DNA from: Pseudactinotalea terrae
GTDB taxonomy: Bacteria; Actinomycetota; Actinomycetes; Actinomycetales; Beutenbergiaceae
Length of the DNA stretch: 64,000 nt
Assembly (NCBI RefSeq): GCF_009733845.1
Contig: NZ_WNXZ01000001.1
Location: forward strand, 434,001 to 498,000
Direction of reading: 5' to 3'
The notes beneath the pieces are model-generated. The model ran no database searches. It had not been told where the DNA came from and was given only the letters and a program-made list of their open reading frames with translations. The first letter of the stretch is position 1, and each line of letters begins with the position of its first letter. The translations under genes and the position numbers were made by a program. Positions 39,343 through 49,100 of this stretch are shown in pieces.

Positions 39343-40779
39343 ATGACTGACTACAGCTACGGGCCGGGAGAGTGGACCGCGCTCGCCCACGGTGGCAGGG
39401 CGGCGCTGCTCGACCCGGCGATCGACGCCGAGTCGGTGCGGACGATCTGGGCCTCGCTGTCCCAGGGCGGGTCCCTGGAGTCGTGGCTCGAGGTGCTCGC
39501 CGGGAACGGGCTGGCATCGCTGCCGAGCTTCGGCTTCGTCGACCCTGGAGAGGACGGCGTCCGCGTCGTCGTGCGCGGAAGCGTCACCGGGATCGTCGAG
39601 GGTGCCGAGATCTCCGCGGGGGGCATGCGCACCTGGCGTGAGCACGTCGCCCCGGCCGAGTCGGCCGTCGTGCTCCAGGTGGCGCCCAGCGACGTCAGCC
39701 TCGTGCTGATCGGAGGCCACGTGCTGGCCTCGACCCTGCAGGTCGGCCACCTGCCGGAGCCTGTCGAGGAGGCGGACACGATCGAGGGTGAGGCGCACGA
39801 GGCCGCGCCCCTCGCCGACCAGGTCGCTGCGGAGGCTGCGGGCGAGAGCTGGGCCGGAGGCGCGCCGGTCGACGAAGAAGGCCCCGCGCCGGCGGAACCC
39901 GCAACCGACGAGGTCGAGCCCGACTTCGTGCTCGACGACGACGACGACGAGGACGAGGACATCGCTGACGAGGCGCACGAGACAGGTGCCGAGCTCGAGG
40001 CCAGCGACGAGTCGACCGGTTCGCTCGTGGGCGAGGACGGTCCTGGTTCCGAGAGCGGCACGGCCGTGCTCGAGGACCTGCCCGACGGGTCGACCGCAGC
40101 AGGAGCAGCTCCGCTCGCCCCGCCGTCCGGTCAGCAGCCCTGGGCGGTGCCGGCGCCGGCGGAGCCGCAGGCCAACCAGTGGGGGCCGCCCCTGCAGCAG
40201 GAGGCTGCGCCGTCGTTCGAGCAGCAGCCGCAGGAACAGCCCTGGCAGCAGCCGGCCCCGGAGCAGGGCGAGCAGCAGTCTGAAGCCGATCTCGGCGACC
40301 ACGACGGCTACACCATGCGCGCTGCTGATGTCCCGAGGCCCGAGGAGGACGCGCAGGTCGACCACACGTTGGCGCCCGCGCAGGAGGAGCCCGGCCAGGA
40401 GTCCGCTGCGCAGGGTCCGGTGATGCAGCTCTCGTTGTCCACCGGCCAGCAGGTCGAGCTGGACCGGCCGGTGCTCATCGGCCGCGCACCGGAGTCCTCG
40501 CGGTTCGGCTTCGGCGAGACCCCGCGCCTGGTGACCGTGCCCAGCCCGCAGCAGGACATCTCGCGCACCCACGTCGAGATCAAGATCGATGGCGACTCGG
40601 TGCTGGTGACCGACCTCCGCTCCACCAACGGCACGGTCGTGGTGCTGCCCGGCTCGCCGCCGCGGCGGCTGCACCCGGGGGAGAGCGTCCCGGTTCCCAC
40701 CGGGACCGTGGTCGACCTCGGCGACGGTGTGACGGCGGTGGTGGGTCTCCCCGACACCGCCGCCCCGATCGCGCACTGA
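39343..40779 (+). CDS. FHA-domain protein with acidic linker
   Basis: 478 residues. The N-terminal domain (1-135, YGPGEWTALAHGGRAALL ... VVLQVAPSDVSLVLIGGHVLAS) is beta-rich and unrecognised. A long disordered stretch follows, first Asp/Glu-rich with a run of acidic residues near 200-210, then Gln/Pro-rich. The C-terminal FHA domain (about 365-470) has VLIGRAPE, DISRTHVEI and LRSTNGTVV, the canonical Arg, Ser and Asn that read phosphothreonine. It probably docks to phosphorylated partners of the adjacent kinase. Only 7 bases separate it from the kinase start. Confidence 0.88.
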   Translation: MTDYSYGPGEWTALAHGGRAALLDPAIDAESVRTIWASLSQGGSLESWLEVLAGNGLASLPSFGFVDPGEDGVRVVVRGSVTGIVEGAEISAGGMRTWREHVAPAESAVVLQVAPSDVSLVLIGGHVLASTLQVGHLPEPVEEADTIEGEAHEAAPLADQVAAEAAGESWAGGAPVDEEGPAPAEPATDEVEPDFVLDDDDDEDEDIADEAHETGAELEASDESTGSLVGEDGPGSESGTAVLEDLPDGSTAAGAAPLAPPSGQQPWAVPAPAEPQANQWGPPLQQEAAPSFEQQPQEQPWQQPAPEQGEQQSEADLGDHDGYTMRAADVPRPEEDAQVDHTLAPAQEEPGQESAAQGPVMQLSLSTGQQVELDRPVLIGRAPESSRFGFGETPRLVTVPSPQQDISRTHVEIKIDGDSVLVTDLRSTNGTVVVLPGSPPRRLHPGESVPVPTGTVVDLGDGVTAVVGLPDTAAPIAH

Positions 40780-40786
40780 CGCGCTG

Positions 40787-42253
40787 GTGGTCAAGAAGCG
40801 CCCACCCGCTCCACCGCCGGAGATCCCGGGCTTCGAGTTCATCCGGCTGCTCGGGTCCGGGGGCTTCTCCGACGTCTTCCTGTACGAGCAGGAGCTGCCG
40901 AGGCGCCGGGTCGCGGTGAAGGTGCTGCTCGCGCAGGCCTCCGGCGAGACGGCGCGCCAGCAGTTCGTCGCGGAGGCGAACCTGATGGCGCAGCTGTCCA
41001 CGCACCCCTCGATCGTGACGATCTATCACGCGGACACGGCCGCCGACGGCCGGCCGTACCTGATGATGGAGTACTGCCCGCGACCGAACATGTCGGTCAG
41101 GTACCGCAGCGAACGCATCGCCGTCGCCGAGGCGATCCGGATCGGTATCCGGCTGGCGGGCGCCGTCGAGACCGCGCACCGCATCGGCATCCTGCACCGT
41201 GACATCAAGCCGGCGAACGTGCTCACCACCGATTACGGCTGGCCGGCGCTGACCGACTTCGGCATCTCGGTCGTGTCCACCGCGACGCCGGGTGGCGAGG
41301 CTGTCGGCATGTCGATCCCGTGGGCGGCGCCCGAGTTCTTCGCCGACGACGCGGTCCGCGGCGTCGGCGGCGACATCTACTCCCTCGGTGCCACCGTGTA
41401 CACGCTGCTCAAAGGAGCCTCGCCGTTCGAGGACCCGGACGGTCCCAACTCGGCGCTGGACCTGATCACCCGGATCGAGCGCAGCGCGGTGCCGCCTATC
41501 GGGCGGCCCGACGCGCCCGCGTCGTTGGAGTCGGTGCTGGTCCGCGCAATGGCCAAGCGCCCCGAGGGTCGGTACCCGAGCGCCGCCTCGTTCGGCCGAG
41601 CACTGCAGCGTGTCGAGCAGGAGATGCAGCTCTCGCAGACCTCGCTGGACCTGCCGGACACCTCGTGGGCGCAGACGGAGGGCAGCGAGGACACCGACGA
41701 CCTGCGCACCCGGGCCCGCATGGTGACCACCGTGCAGCAGGGCATGGTCTCCGACTCGAGCGTGCCGCCGCCGATCTCCGCCCCGCCGCCCGGCCCGGCC
41801 GGGCCTGCGGCACCACCACCGCAGCCGAACGGCGAGGAGCCCGAGAAGAGACGTCGCTGGCCCGCCTTGCTCGCGTCGCTCGCCGTCGTGGCAGTGATCG
41901 TCGTCGTCGTCATCATCGGAGCGCTCAACAGCCCGGACGTGCCGATCAACGAGACGAGCACGACCCCGGCGCCCACCGAGGAGATCCCGACCGACACCCT
42001 GGAGATACCGCCGCCACCGGTCGGTCTCGAGGGTGAGCGGTCGCCGGGCGGACCGATCCGTTTCACCTGGGCGGCGCCCGAGTGGGAGGGCGAGCTGACC
42101 TACATCTGGCGGATCCAGGGGGAGCAGAACACGGAGCGCACCGTGGGTGGTACCACGCTCGATGTCGACGATCCAGGTACGGTGTGTGTCGAAGTCGCTT
42201 CTGTCACGGACCGGGGCTCGCTCTCCGAGTACGCCAGCGCCTGTGCGGGATGA
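40787..42253 (+). CDS. Transmembrane Ser/Thr protein kinase with Fn3-like outer domain
   Basis: PknB-type kinase of 488 residues. The kinase domain covers 15-285: G loop GSGGFSDVF (23-31), Lys 45, HRDIKPAN with catalytic Asp 139, DFG Asp 157, APEFF near 182. A Pro-rich juxtamembrane segment leads to one membrane helix (about 358-382). The outer domain (383-488) resembles a single fibronectin III-like fold (GGPIRFTWAAPEWEGELTYIWRI) with two Cys that could pair. No PASTA repeats are present. It starts at GTG 40787. I infer that the outer domain senses the giant Fn3 protein encoded downstream. Confidence 0.92.
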   Translation: MVKKRPPAPPPEIPGFEFIRLLGSGGFSDVFLYEQELPRRRVAVKVLLAQASGETARQQFVAEANLMAQLSTHPSIVTIYHADTAADGRPYLMMEYCPRPNMSVRYRSERIAVAEAIRIGIRLAGAVETAHRIGILHRDIKPANVLTTDYGWPALTDFGISVVSTATPGGEAVGMSIPWAAPEFFADDAVRGVGGDIYSLGATVYTLLKGASPFEDPDGPNSALDLITRIERSAVPPIGRPDAPASLESVLVRAMAKRPEGRYPSAASFGRALQRVEQEMQLSQTSLDLPDTSWAQTEGSEDTDDLRTRARMVTTVQQGMVSDSSVPPPISAPPPGPAGPAAPPPQPNGEEPEKRRRWPALLASLAVVAVIVVVVIIGALNSPDVPINETSTTPAPTEEIPTDTLEIPPPPVGLEGERSPGGPIRFTWAAPEWEGELTYIWRIQGEQNTERTVGGTTLDVDDPGTVCVEVASVTDRGSLSEYASACAG

Positions 42254-42298
42254 GCGGCTTCCGCGACGCGAATCTTCACTGGTGAGACGGGGAAATCA

Positions 42299-43054
42299 AT
42301 GGGTCTGCAGGTCGAGTTCTGCGGCGAGTGGTACGACCTCGACGAGGCGAACCCGTTCCAGATCGGGCGTGAGGGCGACCTCGAGGTCGACGAGAACCCC
42401 TATCTGCACCGCCGGTTCCTGACGATCAACCATCACGACGGGCTGTGGTGGCTCGAGAACGTCGGCTCCCGGCTCTCAGCCACGGTGTCCGACGGCGAGG
42501 GGAACGTCCAGGCATGGCTCGCACCCGGCGCGCGGCTGCCGTTGGTCTTCGCCCACACGACCGTGCTATTCACGGCTGGTCCCACCACCTACGAGCTGGG
42601 GATCGTGGGCGACGAGCCCACATTCACCTCCGCCGTCAACGAGCACACCGAGGTCGGCGAGACCACGATCGGTCCGGTCACCTTCACCGAGTCCCAGAAG
42701 CTGCTGATCCTGTCGCTGGCCGAGCCGGTCCTGCGGGGCCGCGGCAGCACGGCGTCGATCCCGACCTCCGCTGATGCCGCCAAGCGGCTCGGCTGGAGCA
42801 TCACGCGCTTCAACCGCAAGCTCGACAACGTCTGCGAGAAGTTGAGCCGGCACGGCGTGCGTGGCCTTCGCGGCGGTCAGCAGCAGCTGGCCGTGAACCG
42901 CCGCGCCCGGCTCGTGGAGCACAGCGTCGCCTCGCGGCTGGTCGTCGCCGCCGATCTCGAGCTGTTGGAGAAGAACGCCGAGGAGGCCGCAGCGGCCGCG
43001 GCAGAGGAAGCGGCCAAGGCCGAGCAGCAGACGGAGACGGCGTCGGTCGACTGA
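42299..43054 (+). CDS. Degenerate FHA domain fused to helix-turn-helix
   Basis: 251 residues. The first 100 look like an FHA fold (FQIGREGDLEVDENPYLHRRFLTINH ... LENVGSR), but the usual Ser-x-x-His phosphopeptide motif is replaced by His-Arg-Arg-Phe, so phosphothreonine binding is doubtful. Residues 125-215 form a helical region ending in a winged-HTH-like pattern (TSADAAKRLGWSITRFNRKLDNVCEKLSRHGV). The tail is Ala/Glu-rich. It could link kinase signalling to transcription of the cluster. The giant surface-protein gene starts 126 bases later behind its own promoter. Confidence 0.75.
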   Translation: MGLQVEFCGEWYDLDEANPFQIGREGDLEVDENPYLHRRFLTINHHDGLWWLENVGSRLSATVSDGEGNVQAWLAPGARLPLVFAHTTVLFTAGPTTYELGIVGDEPTFTSAVNEHTEVGETTIGPVTFTESQKLLILSLAEPVLRGRGSTASIPTSADAAKRLGWSITRFNRKLDNVCEKLSRHGVRGLRGGQQQLAVNRRARLVEHSVASRLVVAADLELLEKNAEEAAAAAAEEAAKAEQQTETASVD

Positions 43055-43102
43055 CGGGTTGCCCTACCCATCCAGACCGCCGCGCTACCCGGTTCGCGCG
43101 GT

Positions 43103-43108
43103 TAGGAT
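43103..43108 (+). promoter_or_regulatory. -10 hexamer TAGGAT for the giant surface-protein gene
   Basis: TAGGAT 73 bases before the GTG start would begin transcription near 43115, inside the inverted repeat at 43111-43135. This hints that the structural and assembly genes can be controlled separately from the kinase genes upstream. Confidence 0.4.
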
Positions 43109-43110
43109 GA

Positions 43111-43135
43111 CATCCGGTCTTGGGCGTGCCGGATG
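43111..43135 (+). promoter_or_regulatory. Inverted repeat CATCCGG-N11-CCGGATG, possible operator
   Basis: Perfect 7-base arms separated by 11 bases, immediately downstream of the -10 candidate and across the predicted transcription start. It could be an operator, for example for the FHA-HTH protein encoded just upstream, or a 5' RNA hairpin. No second copy was noticed in the window. Confidence 0.4.
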
Positions 43136-43180
43136 CGCTCGGTGCCCGATGTCCACGTGTGCTGATGGGGGAGTGAGCGC

Positions 43181-46100
43181 GTGCCTTCCACGAGGCTGCG
43201 ATGGTTGCGCGACCGGAAACGGGTCGCGAGTGCGCTCGTCGTCGCGCTCGTCGTCGGCACGATCGTTGCGCTCTCGCTGAACTACCGGGGCGTCGCCACC
43301 GCTGATGTCGAGCTGAACGACGGCGGTGTCTGGGTCTCGAACGAGAACAGCGTCCTCGTCGGGCGCCTCAACTACCCGGTGCGCGAGATCGACGCCACGC
43401 TCGCCGCGGACACCCCCGACATCGACCTGCTGCAGCGCGGCGACGACGTGCTGCTGCGCGACCCGAGCGCCGGCATGCTGCGCCGGATCGACACGGTCAA
43501 CGTGCAGTTCTCGGGTGCGTCGGTGATGCTGCCGCCCCAGGCGCAGGTCAGTCTGGGCGAGGGGGCTGTCGCGGTCCTCGACCCGGCCGACGGCCGGCTC
43601 TGGGTGACGGCCCCGACCGATCTGGCGGTCATCGAGGAGGCCACGGTCGCACCGACCGCCACCTTCGGTGAGGGCGCCCACATGACCATGGGCGACGACG
43701 GCACGGTCTACGTGCTCGACGTCGTCGACAACGAGATCCTCACCTACCCGCCCGAGGTGTGGGAGGCGCTCTCCGGCCAGGAGGTCGAGGGCGCCCCGGC
43801 GGCGACCGACGGCACCGACGGCACCGACGAACCGACCTCGGAGGCCACCGACGGCGGTGCGGCCTCGCAGGAGCCCGAGCCGGAGGAGAGCTCGACCGCT
43901 CAGCCCGAGGTCACCGTGCTCGACGAGGAGATCGACCTGACGACGGCGCAGGTCCAGATCACCGCCGTCGGTGACGAGGTGGTCGTGCTCGCCTACGAGG
44001 CGGAGGACGGCACGCTGACCCTGGTGCGCCCGGATCAGGATCCGGTCGACCTGAGCGCCCTCGACGTCGATCACGCGAGCGCGCTGCTGCAGGCGACGAG
44101 CCGCAACGGCGAGAGCGTCGCCATCGCCGCCAGAGACGCCCTCGTGACGGTCCCGCTGACCGGCGGCGACCCCCGCGTGGTGCCGAGCACGCAGCCGGGC
44201 ACGCCCGCGCAGCCGGTCCAGGTGAACAGCTGCGTGCACAGCGCCTGGGCGGGTGGTGTGCCGAGCTATCTGCGCGTCTGCGGCGACGCCGAGGCGGAGG
44301 AGCAGCAGGTCCCGCAGGCGGCCGTCAACGCCGAGCTCGTGTTCCGGGTCAACCGCAACCTCGTCGTGCTCAACGATCTGCAGAGCGGCGACGTCTGGAT
44401 GCTCGAGGATCGTCTCTACCTCGTGGAGAACTGGGAGGACGTGATCTCCTCCACCTCCGAGGAGGAGGAGACCGAGGACCCCTCCGAAGCCGAGACCGAC
44501 GAGGTGCCCCTCGACCGTGAGGCCGAGAACCAGGACCCGACCGCCAACCCGGACCAGTTCGGCGTCCGCCCGGGCCGCACGATCGTGCTCCCGGTCCTCG
44601 ACAACGATCGCGACCCTGACGGCGACCTGCTCACCGTCGCGACGTACACGCAACCTGCCGAGTCCTTCGGCACCGTGGAGGCGATCCTCGGGGGCCGGGC
44701 GCTGCAGGTCCGGCTCACGCCCGACGCGAGCGGCAGCGCCGAGATCGAGTACGGGATCAGCGACGGCCGCGACGGCCAGGACTCCTCGACGATCCGGCTC
44801 GACGTGAGCGCAGCCACGCAGAACGGTGCTCCGGAGCAGACCGACCCGATCGAGGCCGAGGTGGTCGCGGGACAGGCGGTCGAGGTCAACATCCTCAACG
44901 ACGTACGCGACCCCGACGGCGACGACGTCTACCTCTCCGGCGCACAGGCGCAGGACACGCTCAACGTCTCGGTCCGCCCCGACGGCACGGTCACGATCAC
45001 CGACCTGGGGATCAGGACGGGCCTCCAGCAGGTCGTCGTCGATGTCAGCGACGGGCAGCTGACCGAGCAGGCGACGATCGATCTCGAGGTGCTCCCGGAC
45101 ACCGCGGCGCCGCCGCAGGCCGTGTTCGACTTCGCGACCGGGTTCGTGGGCTCGCCGATCGTGGTCGAGCCGCTCGTCAACGACATCGACCCGAACGGCA
45201 AGCCGCTCGACCTCGCGATCGTCACGCCCACGAACGGCGGCGAGCAGCGCACCGACACGGACAAGGACTCGTTCACCTTCGAGGCCAGCGCCGCCGGCAG
45301 CTACTACCTGACCTACGTGGTCACCGACGACGACGGCCTCAACGCCGAGGGCCTCGTCCGGATCGATGTGGTGCAGCCCAGCACCGAGCTGGCGCCGGTC
45401 GCGGTGAGCGACACCGCGTTGCTGCCACCCGACGGCTCGGTGGTCGTCGACGTGCTCGACAACGACAGCGACCCCGCCGGTGGTGTGCTGGCCGTGCAGA
45501 GCATCGACGTCCCGCGGGGCGTGGGTCTGCAGGTCGCGATCCTCGACCACAGGATCCTGCGGATCACCTCCGAGCAGGTGCTGCGCGAACCCGTGACGAT
45601 CGGGTACACGGTCTCGAACGGGACCCGGTCGGCACAGGGCGCGGTCACGGTGATCCCGCTGAGCGGTCAGAGCGACGCGCTCGGGCCGCAGCCCCACCCG
45701 GACGCCGCGACGGTGCGTACCGGTGACCATGTGACGATCCCGGTGCTCCGCAACGACACCCACCCGAACGGCCTCGAGTTCCACGTCAGCGGCATCGAGG
45801 TCCCCGACGACATGCCGGGCCTGCCGTTCGTCAGCCAGGACCTCGTGCGCTTCGCTGCGCCGGACGAGCCGGGCACCTACCGGTTCACCTACACGGTGAC
45901 CGACGAGAACGAGCGCACCGACTCCGCCACGATCACGATCTACGTCGAGGCACGGGGGGAGGAGGCGAACGCCCCGCCGCAGCCGGCCGATGTGGAGGTC
46001 CGCGCGTTCGCGGGCGAGCGGATCCGCATCCCGATCGACATCTACGGCATCGACCCCGACGGCGACTCGGTGCAGCTGGTCGGTCCCACCACCTCGCCCG

Positions 46101-49100
46101 AGCGCGGGCGGATCGTCGACGTGCAGTCCGGTTTCATCGACTACATCGCCTACAACTCCGTCGAGGGCGGCACCGACTCGTTCACGTTCACGGTGCGCGA
46201 CCGTCAGGGGGCCCTGGGCGAGGCGACCGTGACGATCGGTGTGATCCCGCCGCCGGCCACCAACCGCAGCCCTGTTACGGCAGCCGACGAGATCACGGTG
46301 CGCCCGGATCGGAACATCCAGGCCGACGTCCTGCTCAACGACACCGATCCCGACGGTGACCAGCTCACCTTCGGCGACCCCGCGGTCGTCGACCCGCCCG
46401 AGGGGCTGGACGTCGGCGTCGAGGAGGGCTTGCTCACCTTCACCTCGCCCTCGGAGGAGGGCACGTACACGATCCAGTACCGCGCCGACGACACCCACGG
46501 CGGCAACGACATCGGCTCGCTGACCGTCACGGTCGACGAGGACGCGACGCTGATGCCGCCGGTTGCCCTGGACGACCTGGTGCCGGCGACCCAGCTGATC
46601 GACGCGGTCTCGCTCGATGTGGACGTGCTCGCCAACGACTACGACCCGGACGGCAGCAGCGCCGACCTCACAGTCTCGCTGCCGGGTGGCGAGGACACCA
46701 TCGCGGTGCTCGACGACGGGCGGTTGCGGATCCCGGTCACGCCCACCCGACAGGTGGTCACCTACCAGGTCACCGACGTCGACGGCGAGAGCACCTACGC
46801 GTTCGTGGAGGTCCCCGGCACCGAGGACACCGGCCCGGTGCTGCGCTCCGACGTCGCCCTGGAGGTCGACTCCGGCGAGGAGCTCCTCGTGGAGCTCGAG
46901 GACACCGTCGTCTCGCTCGCCGGCCGCACGGTCCGTCTGTACGACCTCGACGGCGTCATGGCCACCAACAGCGACGGCGGCCCGTACGTGGTCGACGAGG
47001 ACACGTTGCGCTTCGTGTCCGCCGCCGACTACGCCGGCCCGGCGGCGATCACGTTCTCCGCGACCGACTTCGCGGACATCAACGCCGCCGACGTCATCTA
47101 CTCGGTCATCACGATCCCCATCGAGGTGATCGCGACCACGCAGCAGCCGCCGACGTTCCGGAACGGCTCGATGGAGCTGGAGGCCGGCGGCGACCCGGTC
47201 AGCCTGGACATCGGTCGGCTGGCCGACGACCGCGACACCGAGCTCTCCGACCTCGAGCTCACCATCGGTGACGTACCGGCGGGCTTCAGCGCGAGCCTCG
47301 AGGGCGGCGTGATCCTCACGGCCTCGGCCGATCTCGACACCCCGCGCGGCACCGTCGTCGAGCTGCCGGTCCAGGTCAGCGACGGCGACAACCCGCCGGT
47401 CGAGGGCGTCATCACGCTCACCGCGACCGGGAGCCGGGCGCCGCTGCTCGTGGCGAACGACGACGACATCGGCGAGGTGCACCAGGGGGAGTCGGTCAGC
47501 GTCCCGGTGCTCGGCAACGACACCAACCCGTTCCCGGGTGAGCCGCGCACGATCGTCGATGTCTTCGTCGAGACCGGGGAGGCGTCGGCGAGCATCCAGG
47601 GCGACCAGGTCGTGGTCACCCCGGCGCCGAGCTACGACGGTCGGCTCGTGGTCGTCTACACGGTGCAGGACGCCACCGAGGAGTCGGAGCGGTGGCGGCA
47701 GGCACGGGTCACCGGCACGGTGCTCGGGGTCCCGGAGGCGCCGGCCCGGCCGGCGATCGAGTCGGTGGGCAACCGCGAGGTCGTCGTCGACATCACGCCG
47801 CCCGATGACAACGGTGCTCCGATCACGGGCTACGAGGTCACCGCGAGCGGCGGCCCGACGGTCGCGTGCCCGACGACGACCTGTCGGATCACCGGGCTGA
47901 CGAACGATGTCACCTATACGTTCACGGTGGTGGCGATCAACGAGGTCGGTACCTCGGAGCCGAGCGCGTCGTCGGCCGAGGCGCGGCCGGACGTCTCGCC
48001 CGGACCGGTCGCGGCACCGTCGGTGGAGTTCGGCGACAGCGAGCTGCGCCTGGCGTGGTCGGCGCCAGCCAACGAGGGCTCTCCGATCCACACCTACGAC
48101 GTGCAGATCTCGCCGCCGCCGCCCAGCGGGCAGTCGCAGATCTCGCTCGACGCGGGCGCGACCAGCTACACCTGGACCGGGCTCACCAACGGTGTCACCT
48201 ACGAGTTCCGGATCCGGGCGCACAACGACGCGCCGGAGGCCGGTGCCTGGGGCGACTGGTCGCGCGGCGAGTACCCCTCGGCTCCGCCCGCGACGCCGGC
48301 GACCCCCTCCATGACCCGCATCGACACGCCCGCGGGCGGGCAGGTACAGGCCAGGTGGACCGCGCCGAACGACAACGGTGACTCGATCGACACCTACCAC
48401 GTGACGCTGTACCGCAACGGTGTCGTGTACCGCACCGTGACGGTCGGCGACGACACCCTGACACGCCTGTTCGACGTCGAGAACGGCTACGACTACAGCG
48501 TCAGCGTGGTCGCCGAGAACCGGTCGGGCCGATCGCCGGCCTCGGCCCAGTCCGCCGCCGTGACCTCGTTCGGGGCGCCCGGCCAGGTGACCGCGGTGTC
48601 GGCAGCGCCGACCGGGAACAGCGGTCAGATCACCGTCAGCTACTCACGGCCGTCCGACAACGGGCAGGCGATCCAGCGGTTCGAGTACAGGTTGAGCGGC
48701 GGCGGCAGCGGGAATCTCGGCGCCAGTCCCGCGACCATCGGCGGGCTCAGCAACGGCACCGGCTACACGGTGCAGGTCCGCGCATGCAACACGTACTGCG
48801 GTGCGTGGAGCGCGGCGTCCGCCGAGGCTGCCCCGTACGGTCCACCCGCGACCCCGAACGCGAGCCACATCAGCTCCTCCGTGGGCAGTGGCGAGAACGG
48901 TCGGACGGTGGGCTTCTCCTGGACCTACCCGACCAGCAGCAACGGTGCGGCGATCACGGCCAGCCAGTTCCAGGTCGACAACGGCGGGAGCCAGAACGGT
49001 GGGCGCACAGGCAGCACCAGCGTGACGGGCGGCTGGGAGGAGACGCACCGGTTCCGGATGCGGGTGCAGAACGAGTACGGCCAGTGGAGCGGCTGGTCCG

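Noticed and set aside
43085-48400. 1771-codon open frame antisense to the giant surface-protein gene
   Set aside because: Its translation is Arg/Val/Asp-rich with no domain pattern, whereas the plus strand shows clear Ig and Fn3 repeats. It is a GC-rich shadow frame.
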